Source: Anagrus nilaparvatae
Taxonomy: Eukaryota; Arthropoda; Insecta; Hymenoptera; Mymaridae
Length of the DNA: 64,000 nt
NCBI GenBank assembly: GCA_022575985.1
Contig: JAKSXM010000014.1
Coordinates: 8,804,001-8,868,000 of the forward strand
Reading direction: 5' to 3'
Shown here: piece by piece, positions 10,661 through 21,410 of the stretch
Numbering within the stretch: the first letter of the stretch is position 1
Layout of the letters: each line of letters begins with the position of its first letter
Position numbers and translations under genes: made by a program
Notes under the pieces: model-generated
The model's database searches: none
What the model saw: the letters and a program-made list of their open reading frames with translations, nothing else
What the model was told of the DNA's origin: nothing

Positions 10661-12139
10661 GAAGACCCATTGTTTTAGGTAAAATTTTTATTTCTGATTT
10701 TTTGACAAATACGCACGTTTATTTAATTGTGCACCTTATTTGACCCGATTCCTTGATATCCAAAATTTTTTATAATCATCAAAATAATTATTTTGCAATA
10801 TTTTTAAAAAACTTTAAAATTAATAATAAAATTTTAAATTATACGAAAATTAATAAAAAAATCTTTTACAACTTTAAAAAAAAAAAAAAATAATAATAAA
10901 AGGGAAAAAAAATTACAAGGCCCGAAAAATTTTAAAGTCTATTGAAAAAGGAAATTTTATATTTAGAGCAAAGTTTATGCGACAATTACTCAATTTCATG
11001 CCCAATTATATTTTTCATATTTTTTATGAACAGTACTTTGAATTTTTTTTAAAAATAACCTTAAAACGAATTGCATACGTTGAAAACTACGTAGAAAACT
11101 GAGTAGAAAACTGAGTAGAAAACTACGTAGAAAACTGAGTTAAAAATTTCACCTGTGTAGTTATAAATATTTATAAATAATCATGTAACTTTTTCTTAAT
11201 ATGAATTATAAAATTTTTTTGTTAATAAATTTGGAGGTATAAAATTAATTCTGTTCTCATTCATTTTTAAATAAAATTAAATTGCATTTTAGTCACGTAT
11301 GATTAAATTTATTATAATTAACTACATATGATTAAAATATAAAAAAATAAATGCACAAGAGTTTTTATTTGGTTAAGCCGAGCATCGCGAGGCCAATCAG
11401 CTATAAATATTAATTTTAGATTTTAAATAGTCAGGTTTTCCATTTTGTAAGATATTATAGATATTAGAGGTACAAAGATATTTTGCCCTTTAAGATTATT
11501 ATGAGTAAATATAATTAAAGTATCTGAATCGCCATTTCAAAATTTGCTACGAGACTTTACAACAAGGTTTATCAAAGATCCTCCTTGGTGATAATAAATT
11601 GTAAAATATATCTTTTAAAGTCGCAAAAAAATTATAATCTAATTATAAGACTAAAATACTGCTGTATTCTTTTACAAATGATCAGAATATAGATTTAACT
11701 AATAATCATTTCTGATTATTCATAAAAAATTCTTAATTTGCTTATTATTTTAGATACAAGAATGACAATCTCAAGATATTTTTACATTTTTTTGAAACTA
11801 CAATTTAAAATCATTTATATTTGAAATAATAATTTATGTCGAAAATAATAATATTTACACAATATGATCAGAATATAAAAGTCCAAAATATTGAATACAA
11901 AGAAACATTATCGTTTTGTAAAAAGTCCAATTCAATGAAGAGACGATGCACTTCTAAATTGCCAGTTATCACAAAGTAGTTTATTAATAATAAATTCTTT
12001 AAAAGAACATACTTTTATAACACGTCAATTTATTAATAGTGATAAAAATAAAAAATGGTATACTGGTATTAAATAATAACGGGCAGGAACATACGAGAAA
12101 TATGGCGCTTCTTATTATTTTGGATTGTACGTGGGCGTA
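10661..12139. other. No gene seen; AT-rich
   Basis: No gene or element is supported. A short tandem motif GTAGAAAACTGA repeats about five times at 11085-11145. Confidence 0.5.
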
Positions 12140-13090
12140 GTTATATTAGATCAATTATTCGAAAATGCGTAATTTGCATGTAATATAATGTTAGGACTTC
12201 TCAACAATTGATGGGTCATATACCAAATTCAAGATTAAAATCTGAGAAACCATTTCTGAGTACAGGAGTTTATTACTGTGGTCCCTTTGCCATAAAAGCG
12301 TCTTCAGGAAGAGATATTAAAACAACTAAAGGGTACATTGGCTTTTTTGTTTGTTTAGTGACGAAAGCAGTACATCTTAAAGTCGTCACATCACTTTCAA
12401 CTCAGGCGTTCTTGGCAGTTTTTGGAAGGTTAATTTCTAGAAAAGGTCAATGTTCAACATTTTATAGCTGCAATAGAATCAATTTCAAAGGAGCTCATTT
12501 CTAGTTTTGAATTGGCAAAGATGTTCTCAAAAGCTTCAGAATTTTATAAAGAAGTTTCTCATGCTATAATTTTAAAGGCACATCTTGGTCGTTCATACCA
12601 CCATCATCACCTTATTTTGGAGGTCTTTGGGAAGCAGGTATTAAATCGGTAAAGTCTCATTTAAGAAATATAGTAGGTTAGCAAAGATTAAAATAATTTC
12701 AACATTTTTGTATAAGGTCGAAGCTTTTTTAAACTCATGTCCTTTATATCCAAATAATAACGATCCTACAGATCTTTTATCTTCAACACCTGCTCATCTT
12801 TTGATTGGAGAGTCAATTCATGCATATTCAGGAACTCCTTCAAATCCTAATAAACTACAAAATTTATCTAACCAGATTAAACTCATAACTAATATGCGTT
12901 ATCATTTCTAGAATAGGTTTTTGAAATTTGGTTCTGTTAAACAATGAATGTCTACCAGCCTTTGATACGTCTCGTTAATGTAATACTTGGAGCTAATCAA
13001 CTAGTTAGGGTAGAAACTATCAAGACAGCAACTGGTTTATATAAACGTACAGTTGTCATATTAATTTCATTATTAGTTCAAGAAGAATAA
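12140..13090 (+). pseudogene. BEL/Pao integrase and C-terminal domain relic
   Basis: Broken pieces of a BEL/Pao Pol. 12208-12504 encodes the integrase core start (STGVYYCGPFAIKASSGR; the first catalytic Asp normally in GVDYAGPF is Y/C here) and the KAVHLKVVTSLST strand. About 12595-12680 encodes the region around the catalytic Glu (PYFGGLWEAGIKSVKSHL). 12708-12911 encodes the EAFLNSCPLYP and HLLIGESI part of the domain after integrase. Multiple stops and frameshifts. It is related to, but diverged from, the BEL element at 21378-30707 and is probably older. Confidence 0.8.
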
Positions 13091-13297
13091 AGAAACATAG
13101 TTAAATGTAATTGTAAATCAAGATGAAAATTGAGAAAATAATTCTAGATAGTAAAATAATAATAATACTTAATTAATTTAACGTTCGTAATATTTTTTAA
13201 TATAAGTATCAGTAATTAACGATCTCTATGAACAAATAATAATCTTATATTTCAAAGATACATAAGACATTTTCATGCCATGAATTTTATTTAAAAG

Positions 13298-13394
13298 AGA
13301 GCGGACATCCCGGGAGACAATCAGGATCAATTTCTTTCATTCAAGGATCCTGAGAAAGAAATTGATCCTGATTGTCTCCCGGGATGTCCGCTCT
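13298..13394. repeat. Perfect 41-bp hairpin
   Basis: Arms 13298-13338 and 13354-13394 are exact reverse complements, loop 15 bases. GC-rich against its surroundings (AGAGCGGACATCCCGGGAGA). The right arm runs into the tRNA-like sequence. Confidence 0.9.
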
Positions 13395-13462
13395 TGATAG
13401 CTCAGTTGGTAGAGCGTTGGTCCGGCAAACCAAAGTTCGTGGGGTCGAATCCCGCTCGAGAC
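13391..13462 (+). tRNA. tRNA-like sequence (Ala-GGC form), probably not functional
   Basis: Folds as a cloverleaf: D stem GCTC/GAGC with AGTTGGTA loop, anticodon stem TTGGT/ACCAA with loop CCGGCAA (anticodon GGC, 13424-13426), T stem GTGGG/CCCGC with loop GTCGAAT. Faults: base 33 is C not T, base 54 is G not T, and the first acceptor pair does not form. Its 5' end is inside the adjacent hairpin. A tRNA-derived SINE head or pseudogene is more likely than an active tRNA. Confidence 0.5.
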
Positions 13463-13686
13463 AAATTAATGGACAATTTTTTTCATTCAAAACCACTTTT
13501 TTAAGTTAAATTATTTATTAATTTATCTTAAAAAATTATTTAACATCAATCAAAAAATTTTTCTAATTTATTTAAAATTGTAAAAAATTTTAAATAAAGT
13601 TAATGGCATGAAAATGTCTTATGTTTCTTTGAAATATAAAACTAATATTTGTTCGTAGAGATCGTTAATTACTGATACTTATATTA

Positions 13687-14110
13687 GAAGATATTTATGT
13701 GTGTGTATGTAAAAAAAAAGAAAGTTTTAATTTATTAAAAAACAAGTTGATAGATTAGAATAAAGGGGTAAAATTAAATTCTTTTGAAAATATAATTTTA
13801 GATTTTGATACTTAATTATTTTTAAATTCATTGTATATAAAATTAATTATTTGATTTAGAAAGTTAAAATAATTATGTAAAATTATCATTCAGTGTTCAT
13901 CCACTATAAAAAAAATACCATAAATGTAAACTATGTATAGATGTATGAGTGATATATATATATTAAAAAAAGCTAAAAAAAATTATGATACTAATATTAT
14001 GATAAATTTAGACTTTCAATTTAAAAATTAATTTAATTTATAATTTTGTAGAACGCGTATTAATTTAAAAAAAAATTAATTCCTTTATGCTTTTGCTAGT
14101 CGAATTTGTG
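13687..14110. other. No gene seen; AT-rich
   Basis: AT-rich spacer between two fold-back elements; nothing supported. Confidence 0.5.
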
Positions 14111-14608
14111 ACGGAGCACAATGTGGCAAAATGGAAAAAAAACGCTCTTGGACTGAGTTTTTGAGCTATCGACATGAAACCTGTTTTGAACGACTTTAAA
14201 ATAAGCCTGCTTTCGTGTGTCAATGCGGATTTTTCATATTTATTAATTTTTAATTAGCCTATTTATTAAAATTGCATTTTATGCAAGATTCTAAAATATG
14301 CAAAAATTATGATTTATTTTTTTTTGACTTTAAAATGTTTTTTAATTTTTATATATATAATGCAGGATTAACATAAAAAAATATCCCGTTTATTTTATGG
14401 ATTAAAAAACGTAGGAAGTGAAAATTTCGATAAAGGAATAGGTTAAAGTTGTGAAAATAGGCTATTTAAAAATAAAAAATTTGAAAAATCCGTAGTGATG
14501 CCCGAAAGCCGGCTTATTTTAAAGCCGTTCAAAACAGGTTTCAAGTCGATAGCTCAAAAACTTAGTCCAAGAGCGATTTTTGACCATTTTGCCACACTGT
14601 GCGGTAGG
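14111..14608. mobile_element. Fold-back / MITE with about 150-bp arms
   Basis: Arms about 14111-14265 and 14459-14608 are reverse complements (GCTATCGACATGAAACCTGT against ACAGGTTTCAAGTCGATAGC). Arms are richer in G and C than the spacer. No ORF. Confidence 0.8.
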
Positions 14609-15071
14609 GAGTATTTTAGCGAGGAAACAGGCATAGAATTATTAATTCACCACTCTTTCTGAATATAAAAATAATAGTCATTTTTTATCATCTTATTATA
14701 TTTCTTGTTTAATTTTATAATTATTGAGATACAGAAAGAGTTGGAATTTTGACGATTTCTGCTTGTGTGTATGTATGTGCGCGCATGGATTCGGAAATAT
14801 GTGCCTTTTTTGAGAGCTCACTCTTCTTCTCTTGCAACTGTCATGCAGAGCACACGTTTATATTGCTCTATTCAACTAAGTCTTTTTATAATAAATTACT
14901 ATTTATATTCAAAGTGGAATCATTCATCATCAATCACTCATTCAATTAACTTGTCGCCTGAAAGGTGTGATTTGTTTTTGCTTCCTTAAAACAAAAATGT
15001 ATCATACACAAGACTTTGACAGTATTTGCATTTGGTCAGCTAATAGATTGTTATACAAGTATAAGTGTACT
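14609..15071. other. No gene seen
   Basis: Short overlapping open frames at 14749-14989 have no recognisable features; nothing supported. Confidence 0.45.
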
Positions 15072-16645
15072 TTAATGCTCGAGAATCCACCATCGTAGCT
15101 TTCCTAACATACGATTTGATCTGATAAAGTCTTCATCGTTTTTCCTGTCATGTATGAGTTTGCCTTCTCTGGCAAGGAGCGTAATCGGAATTATTCCAAC
15201 AAAAACAAGAACTGCCGCTTCCGAGACAGACCTGTACGCCCAAGGAACCCTCAGAGCACCTTGCTTCTTAACTCTTATCATTCCTTTCGCATACATATCC
15301 TTGACTAGCGTCTCCCCCCAAATTTCTGCTCCATACAACAGTATGGAGTGAGTTACGGACATTAGTAGCTTCCACTTGCTGGACTTCGGGCCGTTCATAT
15401 TTGACGTCAGCTTGCTCAGGGCTAATGTCGTGGTACCTGCTTTCTTGACCCTTTGAGAGATAAGCTCCCCAATAACTCAGCTTCGTGTCAAGAGTTATCC
15501 CCAGATATTTAACGAACCTTTTCGTCTGTATGACAGTATCCTCGTCGATTCATATTGGGATGACTGTTTGAATTTGCTTCTTCGTAAACATTACGATCTC
15601 TGTCTTTGCAGCTGCAAGCTTAATCCATGCTCTCCCATCCATACATTTATATTTAACATGCAGACGCTCAAGCTGTTTTGAGCCTGTTGTACGATCCTTG
15701 CTACGATCACGAGAGCAATATCATCCGCATATCCTATCTTAAAGCAGCCATCCAGCATCAGGATACCATCATAAGAAATGTTCTATAAGTCAGGTCCCAG
15801 TACTGAACCTGATCCATGCCAGCAGTCACTTTTCTACTCCTTTTCCCTTGTAGAGTCTTATACAAGAGTACTTGGTCACTTAGGTAGCTCTTAGTTACCC
15901 GCATCAAATATTTGGGTACTGCAAAGTCACTTGGTCCTTGCAGGAAGTCTAACCAATTCGCCGAGTTAAATGCATTCTTGACATCAAAGGTAACCAAAAG
16001 AGTAATTTTACGAGAGTAATGATTACCAGTTTGGGCACTCGTTTTCGGGGTCGTTGTCGGCTTCCTTTCATAGCAAATCTTGCTTGCATTGAACGCCTGC
16101 CTTAGGAATCGCTTAACTTCTTTTTGAACATTTATAAGTTCCTTTGCTTCTTTGCGGAACTTTGCTCTAGTCGCGCTTCTTCGCATCGCGTGGCTTTGTC
16201 TGCGGAGCTCTGCAATTTCTGGCTTCCACCAGTGCACAGGTGGGTTCTTTCTGTTGAAACTTCTTCGAGCCATGGAAGAATCACAGGCTTTCTTAAGCAA
16301 CGTCATTACTTCGGATACTAGTTTCTCCGCGTCTTCCATACTTCTTTACAATTATGTTGCTACCCGCATCTCTCGCACTCTTCTATGCCTTTCGGTTTTT
16401 CAGGCGTAAGTTATAGTTTTACTTCTAACCCACACAAAGCCCCTGCCTTTTCCTAATGCTTCTACTGGAATTTTTTCTTTATCAGCTTTAATGTCGCCCT
16501 CTCGTCCAACTCAACCGTGGCTGATCTCTGTTTCCGAATGTTGGGTTGAGATAGCTTCACCCTGATCGGAACGGTTTCCTTTAGAAAGTCTCTCAAGACT
16601 GCCTCTACTTCCTCTTTTGTAGTAAGGCAATTGATGTCCCAAAGG
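15072..16645 (-). pseudogene. R1-clade non-LTR retrotransposon relic (copy A)
   Basis: Reading the minus strand: about 16645-16400 has the end of ORF1 (KEEVEAVLRDFL, then ATLKLIKKKF); 16339-15758 has the ORF2 linker (PPVHWWKPEIAELRR) joined to an RT fragment (TFDVKNAFNSANW), so the intervening endonuclease and RT N-terminus are deleted; the RT catalytic motif IGYADDIAL is at about 15742-15716; 15398-15072 has the thumb and following domain (MSVTHSILLYGAEIWGE). Several stops and frameshifts. Copy A is the most diverged of the four R1-type copies. No 28S rDNA flanks it. Confidence 0.85.
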
Positions 16646-17571
16646 AAAAGATAATGGAAATGTGAAAGAAAACTCAGGTATTATTTATAAAATCAACTGT
16701 ATAGATCGTTAAACATGTTATATTGGAAAAAGTAACAGAAATTAAAAAAACTGGCTAAATTAATGATGTAAAAAACAATATTTGGATATCAGCATTAGTT
16801 GAACATTGCAATGATACTTATCATAACTTTGAGCTAAGCAAGTTCCAAGTACTAGGATATGAAAAAAATAAAAATAAAAGATTTTTCCATCAAATGGCAA
16901 ATATACTGTTTCATGATAATATACAGTTTCATGATAATACTACTAATAGAGCTCAAGAGATTAATAATTTAAAGATTATTTATAAAAACTCGATTGATTT
17001 AATTAGGAGAATGAGGATTAAGAAAGTAAAGAAAATATTTTATTATTATCTTAATAAAAAGTTTTTGTATAATTCTTTAAGACTTCATAAATTTTAATAA
17101 AATATTATAAAGAGACAAAATTTGTTGTGATATTTTATAATGTATTAAATTGATAATTTTTATATTTTATTGTATGCAAACAATACTGTATAAAAAATTG
17201 AAAAGGGTAGTATTTTAACTACCGAAACTGTCGAATAACAAAATTACAATAAATTAAATTGTAAATAAACAACGCTTTTTGTTGTTTATTTACTAAGACA
17301 TAAATGAATTTTACTAAGTTTTATATTAAAAAAAGAACGATTTAGGATATAATTTGAATATTAGAATAAAACAATTTTTAGACTTAGAATTTGTGACCTA
17401 AAATAATTAACCTACCTAAGCTTCACTTAACCTATTAAACTTACTAAATGAGACTATTATAGATAAAAACATTATATGCATGATAGTGGCGTTAGTAAAT
17501 AAATTAATTATTTAACAGCTGTTTTTTTAAATATCTAAAGTATAATATTAAAATAATAATAACTGTTTTAG
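16646..17571. other. No gene seen; AT-rich
   Basis: A direct repeat TTTCATGATAATA occurs twice at 16910-16940. Otherwise nothing supported upstream of the exon at 17572. Confidence 0.45.
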
Positions 17572-17682
17572 ACAGTATGTGCTCATGAAAAAGGTATGAG
17601 AGAACAAGCAAAAAAAATGAATGTTTCTTCCTTACGTTCTGGTGATCAAAAAGAAGGAAGTGCAGAAGCAAAACTTGCAAAG
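17572..17682 (+). CDS. Internal exon of an unrecognised gene
   Basis: 111 bases open in one frame (37 codons, starting TVCAHEKGMREQAKKMN), bounded by TGTTTTAG upstream and AAG|GTTAGA downstream, both good splice signals. Encoded sequence is hydrophilic and mixed, unlike the low-complexity frames around it. The next exon (17907) joins in phase 0. Upstream exons are not found; they may lie beyond the transposons to the left. I do not recognise the protein. Confidence 0.5.
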
Positions 17683-17906
17683 GTTAGATAATAATAATAA
17701 TCATAATAAATTGTTTTAATTATTAAAAGTTCATTTTATAGAGGAATTTAATAATTTTTTTAGAAAAAACTTATGCTCTTATGTATAAGCCAAATTTATT
17801 TAACAATTGAATTTTAAAGTTAATTTAATTTAAATAAGTTAATTCCACTTTATTACATTGGTCTAGTAAGCGACAGTTTCGACAATTTGATTATTTTCCT
17901 TTTTAG

Positions 17907-18020
17907 GCTACAAAAGAATTTTATAGAAATTCAATAGAAAATTCTACAAAAGTATTCTTAAATGTATCATTAAGTCTGTTTACATACCAATTTGTTATGG
18001 TTTTAAGTCATATTAATTAA
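17907..18020 (+). CDS. Terminal exon of the same unrecognised gene
   Basis: Preceded by a pyrimidine tract and AG (TTTTCCTTTTTAG). It reads ATKEFYRNSIENSTKVF, then a hydrophobic stretch (LNVSLSLFTYQFVMVL) and a TAA at 18018-18020. The intron 17683-17906 is 224 bp and phase 0. The two exons give about 74 residues of C-terminus with one possible membrane segment. Confidence 0.5.
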   Translation, partial: ATKEFYRNSIENSTKVFLNVSLSLFTYQFVMVLSHIN

Positions 18021-19259
18021 GGACCAAATATACCCCATATTTTTTGCCAAATGTATGTAACAATATCTCCGCAAACATTATCTTTTATGATAACTACGTC
18101 TAGACTCATATTTTGGTTAACCACCAGTTTATTATTATCACACAAAGTCTAGACATATAATTAAAAATATTAACATTTTTCATATTGCTTAGATATTACC
18201 TCAATCTTATTATAAATGATATTCTCACGTTTTACACATAAAAAGTCTAGACACATAAATTAAGATATTACCCTAACCTTATTACAAAAGATATTATCAC
18301 GTTTTATATTGATAACATAACATATAAAAAGTCTATTATTATTACATAGTCTAGACACATAAGTAAAGATATTAACATGTCTATATTACCTAGCTATAAC
18401 ACGTTTTTCCTATTAAAGAAACTTTAGACACATAAACAATAATAATATCACGTATTCCCATTACATAAGGTATCGACACACTCTATGCATAATTATTAGA
18501 TTTCCATAATATAAATTCCAATAGTCAACTCCTCTCTAGAGTTTTACGCCCCTTATTAACACCAATAAGAATTTCTTATTTTTCCGCCATTATGGAAGCA
18601 CCCCTAGAAGCTTTCCAAAACTTCCCTAACAACACCAATCAAAAACGATGTATTGAACCAACCTGGTTTAAACCCTTCTCCAAGAAATACTATTTAAACC
18701 GCTGCCTCAAGGCATATCAGGCAGTTGAGTTAGGGGTATCACACCAACAGACACGGGCGTTCGGACAAGTCTGTTTTTCTGGTCATTCATAAAATTCACC
18801 TATTAAAGTGTAATAAGTCTTTACTTGAACTTAAACTAAATGAAAGTGAATGAGTAAAAACGGTATAATTTGATTGAACTGGTTCCTTTAAGTTTTCCGA
18901 AAAACATCCCACGGGATCCAGGAGTTTCCTGAATCGCCATTAACATCAATTAAAGGGGTGAAAGCGCACAACATCAAGAAACAACATTTAACCAAAAGGG
19001 TTAAATATATAACAAAGCTGGTTCCGGTACTCTTTTGGGGCCTGGTGGAAAGGAATTACAAGGAATAAGGAGCAAGGATTGGGATTTTATACGCTGCACA
19101 CTTATTCATATTCACTTATTCAAAGTTTGAAGTTCTCGATGAAGATGTGGTTGATCCAGCTTCTGACTTTGTAAGAGATAAGTACAAAATTATTTTTATG
19201 CTTTCTCTACATTTTTGACTACACATTACACTAAAACATTATCATCGGTTTAAATTACA
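18021..19259. repeat. Imperfect GTCTAGACACATAA repeats, then unassigned DNA
   Basis: 18090-18490 repeats the word GTCTAGACACATAA followed by AAGATATTA at irregular 50-90 bp steps. 18491-19259 is less AT-rich; an open frame at 18592-18792 has no recognisable features. Nothing else supported. Confidence 0.45.
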
Positions 19260-19808
19260 CAGGCCCACAAAAAAAAAAAAGTCAAAACCCAGAAGGTAGA
19301 CTAGACTAACTTTACGTTTTTTGGTGTTCTAAATCCAAATTTTCCATCCAAAATTCGATTTGATTGTCCAGTTTCCCCCCTGCACCCCCCAGCACCCCCC
19401 TGGGGGGGGGGGGGGTTAAAAATAAGTTTTTTATAAAAATTTAAAATTAGTGCATATTCTTAGATATTTTGGTGTAAAATTACTAAAAATATTTATGCAA
19501 ACTGTTTTCGATATTAGCCCCTAAAGCACCCCTAGTATCAGTAATTAGACCCCCTAGGGGTCAAAAACTGATTTTAGTAAAAAATTCAAATTAATTTAAA
19601 TTCTTTGGTCTTTTTTGTAGGAAAACTAAAAATATTTATGCAATTATTTGTCAACTCCCGGTGAACCCCTGAAATACCCCTAGTATCGCTTACCATACCC
19701 CCAAGGGGTCAGAAACTGATTTTTAGTAAAAAATTAATATTAGTGCATATTATTAGGTGTTTTGGTGTAGGAAAATTTAAATCATTTATGCAAACCTTGT
19801 ATGAGCCT
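19260..19808 (+). repeat. Left terminal inverted repeat
   Basis: Complement of 20870-21337, with a poly-G run (CCTGGGGGGGGGG) at about 19399-19413 that is shorter on the right. Contains three subrepeats. Confidence 0.85.
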
Positions 19809-20065
19809 AAAGACCTCACCCATTCGATGTTGGGCACCACTCTTCTAGGGGTCAAATACTAGTACCCCTAGTAGCAGTAACTAGACCCCCTAGGGGTCAA
19901 TAACGGATTTTTAATAATAAATTAAAATTAGTGCAAATTCTTTGGTGTTTTGGTTTAGGAAAATTCAAATCATTTATGCAAACTTATTTTAAACCTCATA
20001 TGAGTCCTTAGACCTCGCCCACTTGATGTTAGTCACCACAACTCTAGGGTTCAAATACTAGTTAT

Positions 20066-20965
20066 TTGTAAGATTTCAATTTTAATGCATATTTCTATGT
20101 TAGTGACAATTCTGTAGCGAATGAGAGTGATATGAATGTTAGTGAGAATTCAACTGTTAATGAAAGTGAAATGGATGTTAGTGAGGATGCACGATAGTCA
20201 GAAAGTGACATGGATGTTGATGACGATTCTGATGATTGTTGCAGTCCGGACAGTGATTCTGAAAGTGATGAAGATTTTAATAATAGCAAAAAAGAGAAGC
20301 CTATAAGACCATGGAATCAAGCAAAATTAAATGACATTTTCAGAAACTTAGGATTAGCTAAAGATGCTGCAGAATATCTTGCATCAGAAATGAAACATGA
20401 TGGACTTACGACAAAAGATACATCAAGTTCCTACTATCGAAATCGAGACAAAGAGTTTCTACCTTTTATTAAAAAAGAAGAGTCTCTTGTGTATTGCACA
20501 GATGTCAAAGGTCTTATTAACAGCTTTCAGCCCGATATTTATAAAAGTGAAGAATGGAGACTTTTTATTGACTCTTCCTTACGCAGTCTAAAGGCTGTCC
20601 TCTTACATAATACTAATGTACTAGGTTCAATACCAATAGCCCATTCTGTACATATGTCAGAAGAATATGAAACAATGAACTTTATTCTTGAAAATATAAA
20701 CTATAAGGATCACAATTGGAAAATTTGCGGGGATTTGAAAATAATGTCTATCTTGTTAGGGCAACAAGCAGGTTTTACTAAGTATTCATACTTTTTGTGT
20801 ATGTTTGACAGTCGCAATCGCCAGAATCATTATATAAATAAGGAATGGGCTGTTAGAAGTTCCTTAACTTCATACAAGGTTTGCATAAATGATTTAAATT
20901 TTCCTACACCAAAACACCTAAGAATATGCACTAATATTAATTTTTTACTAAAAATCAGTTTCTGA
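20066..20965 (+). pseudogene. Truncated transposase-like protein with RNase H-fold signature
   Basis: An acidic Ser/Asp-rich N-terminus is broken by an in-frame TAG at 20195; the open part runs from Met 20210. Residues 1-30 are acidic. About 100-200 show a hydrophobic strand ending in Asp followed by two strands (WRLFIDSSLRSLKAVLLHN, D121), and a second Asp in CGDLK (D175), then KYSYFLCMFDSR. This spacing fits the first two acidic residues of an RNase H-like DDE fold. I have seen this domain as an uncharacterised protein in many arthropod genomes; its function is inferred. The last 32 codons (from about 20870) are TIR sequence, so the natural C-terminus and third acidic residue are missing. 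Confidence 0.6.
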
Positions 20966-21337
20966 CCCCTTGGGGGTATGGTAAGCGATACTAGGGGTAT
21001 TTCAGGGGTTCACCGGGAGTTGACAAATAATTGCATAAATATTTTTAGTTTTCCTACAAAAAAGACCAAAGAATTTAAATTAGTTTGAATTTTTTACTGA
21101 AATCAGTTTTTGACCCCTAGGGGGTCTAATTACTGATACTAGGGGTGCTTTAGGGGCTAATATCGAAAACAGTTTGCATAAATATTTTTACTAATTTTAC
21201 ACCAAAATATCTAAGAATATGCACTAATTTTAAATTTTTATAAAAAACTTATTTTTAACCCCCCCAGGGGGGTGCGAAAAAACGTAAAGTTACTCAGGTC
21301 TACCTTCTGGGTTTTGACTTTTTTTTTTGTGGGCCTG
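20870..21337 (-). repeat. Right terminal inverted repeat
   Basis: Reverse complement of the left TIR, three subrepeats, ends GTGGGCCTG at 21337. Confidence 0.85.
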
Positions 21338-21410
21338 TTATATTAATAAATCAAAAGATACTTTGAAAAACAGTAATCGTCATGGCAGATAATTAGCATA
21401 ATAATTTTTT

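Larger units (their letters stand above)
13199..13686. mobile_element. Fold-back element (outer inverted repeat)
   Basis: Arms 13199-13293 and 13591-13686 are reverse complements with few differences (shared word GATCGTTAATTACTGATACT and its complement). The 297-bp interior holds a perfect hairpin and a tRNA-like sequence. No transposase; a non-autonomous fold-back/MITE type element is the simplest reading. Confidence 0.75.
19260..21337 (+). mobile_element. TIR element with subrepeat-built ends and RNase H-like fragment
   Basis: Ends CAGGCCCACAAAAAA... and its complement ...TTTTTTGTGGGCCTG. Long terminal inverted repeats (left 19260-19808, right 20870-21337) are built of about 150-bp subrepeats, each with a G/C-rich CCCCTAGGGGTC core and the word GGTGTTTTGGTGTA. 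The left side carries one or two extra subrepeats up to about 20085. The interior holds one truncated ORF. The design recalls Foldback/Galileo-type DNA transposons. No clear target duplication was found. It sits 36 bp left of the BEL element's target duplication. Confidence 0.8.

Noticed and set aside
13391..13462. Functional tRNA-Ala gene
   Set aside because: C at position 33, G at position 54 and an open first acceptor pair, plus its place within a fold-back element, argue for a tRNA-derived relic.
15072..16645. R1 insertion in 28S rDNA
   Set aside because: No rRNA sequence flanks any of the four R1-type copies.
18592..18792. 66-codon ORF as a gene
   Set aside because: No splice or start context, no recognisable domain and no repeat partner in the window.
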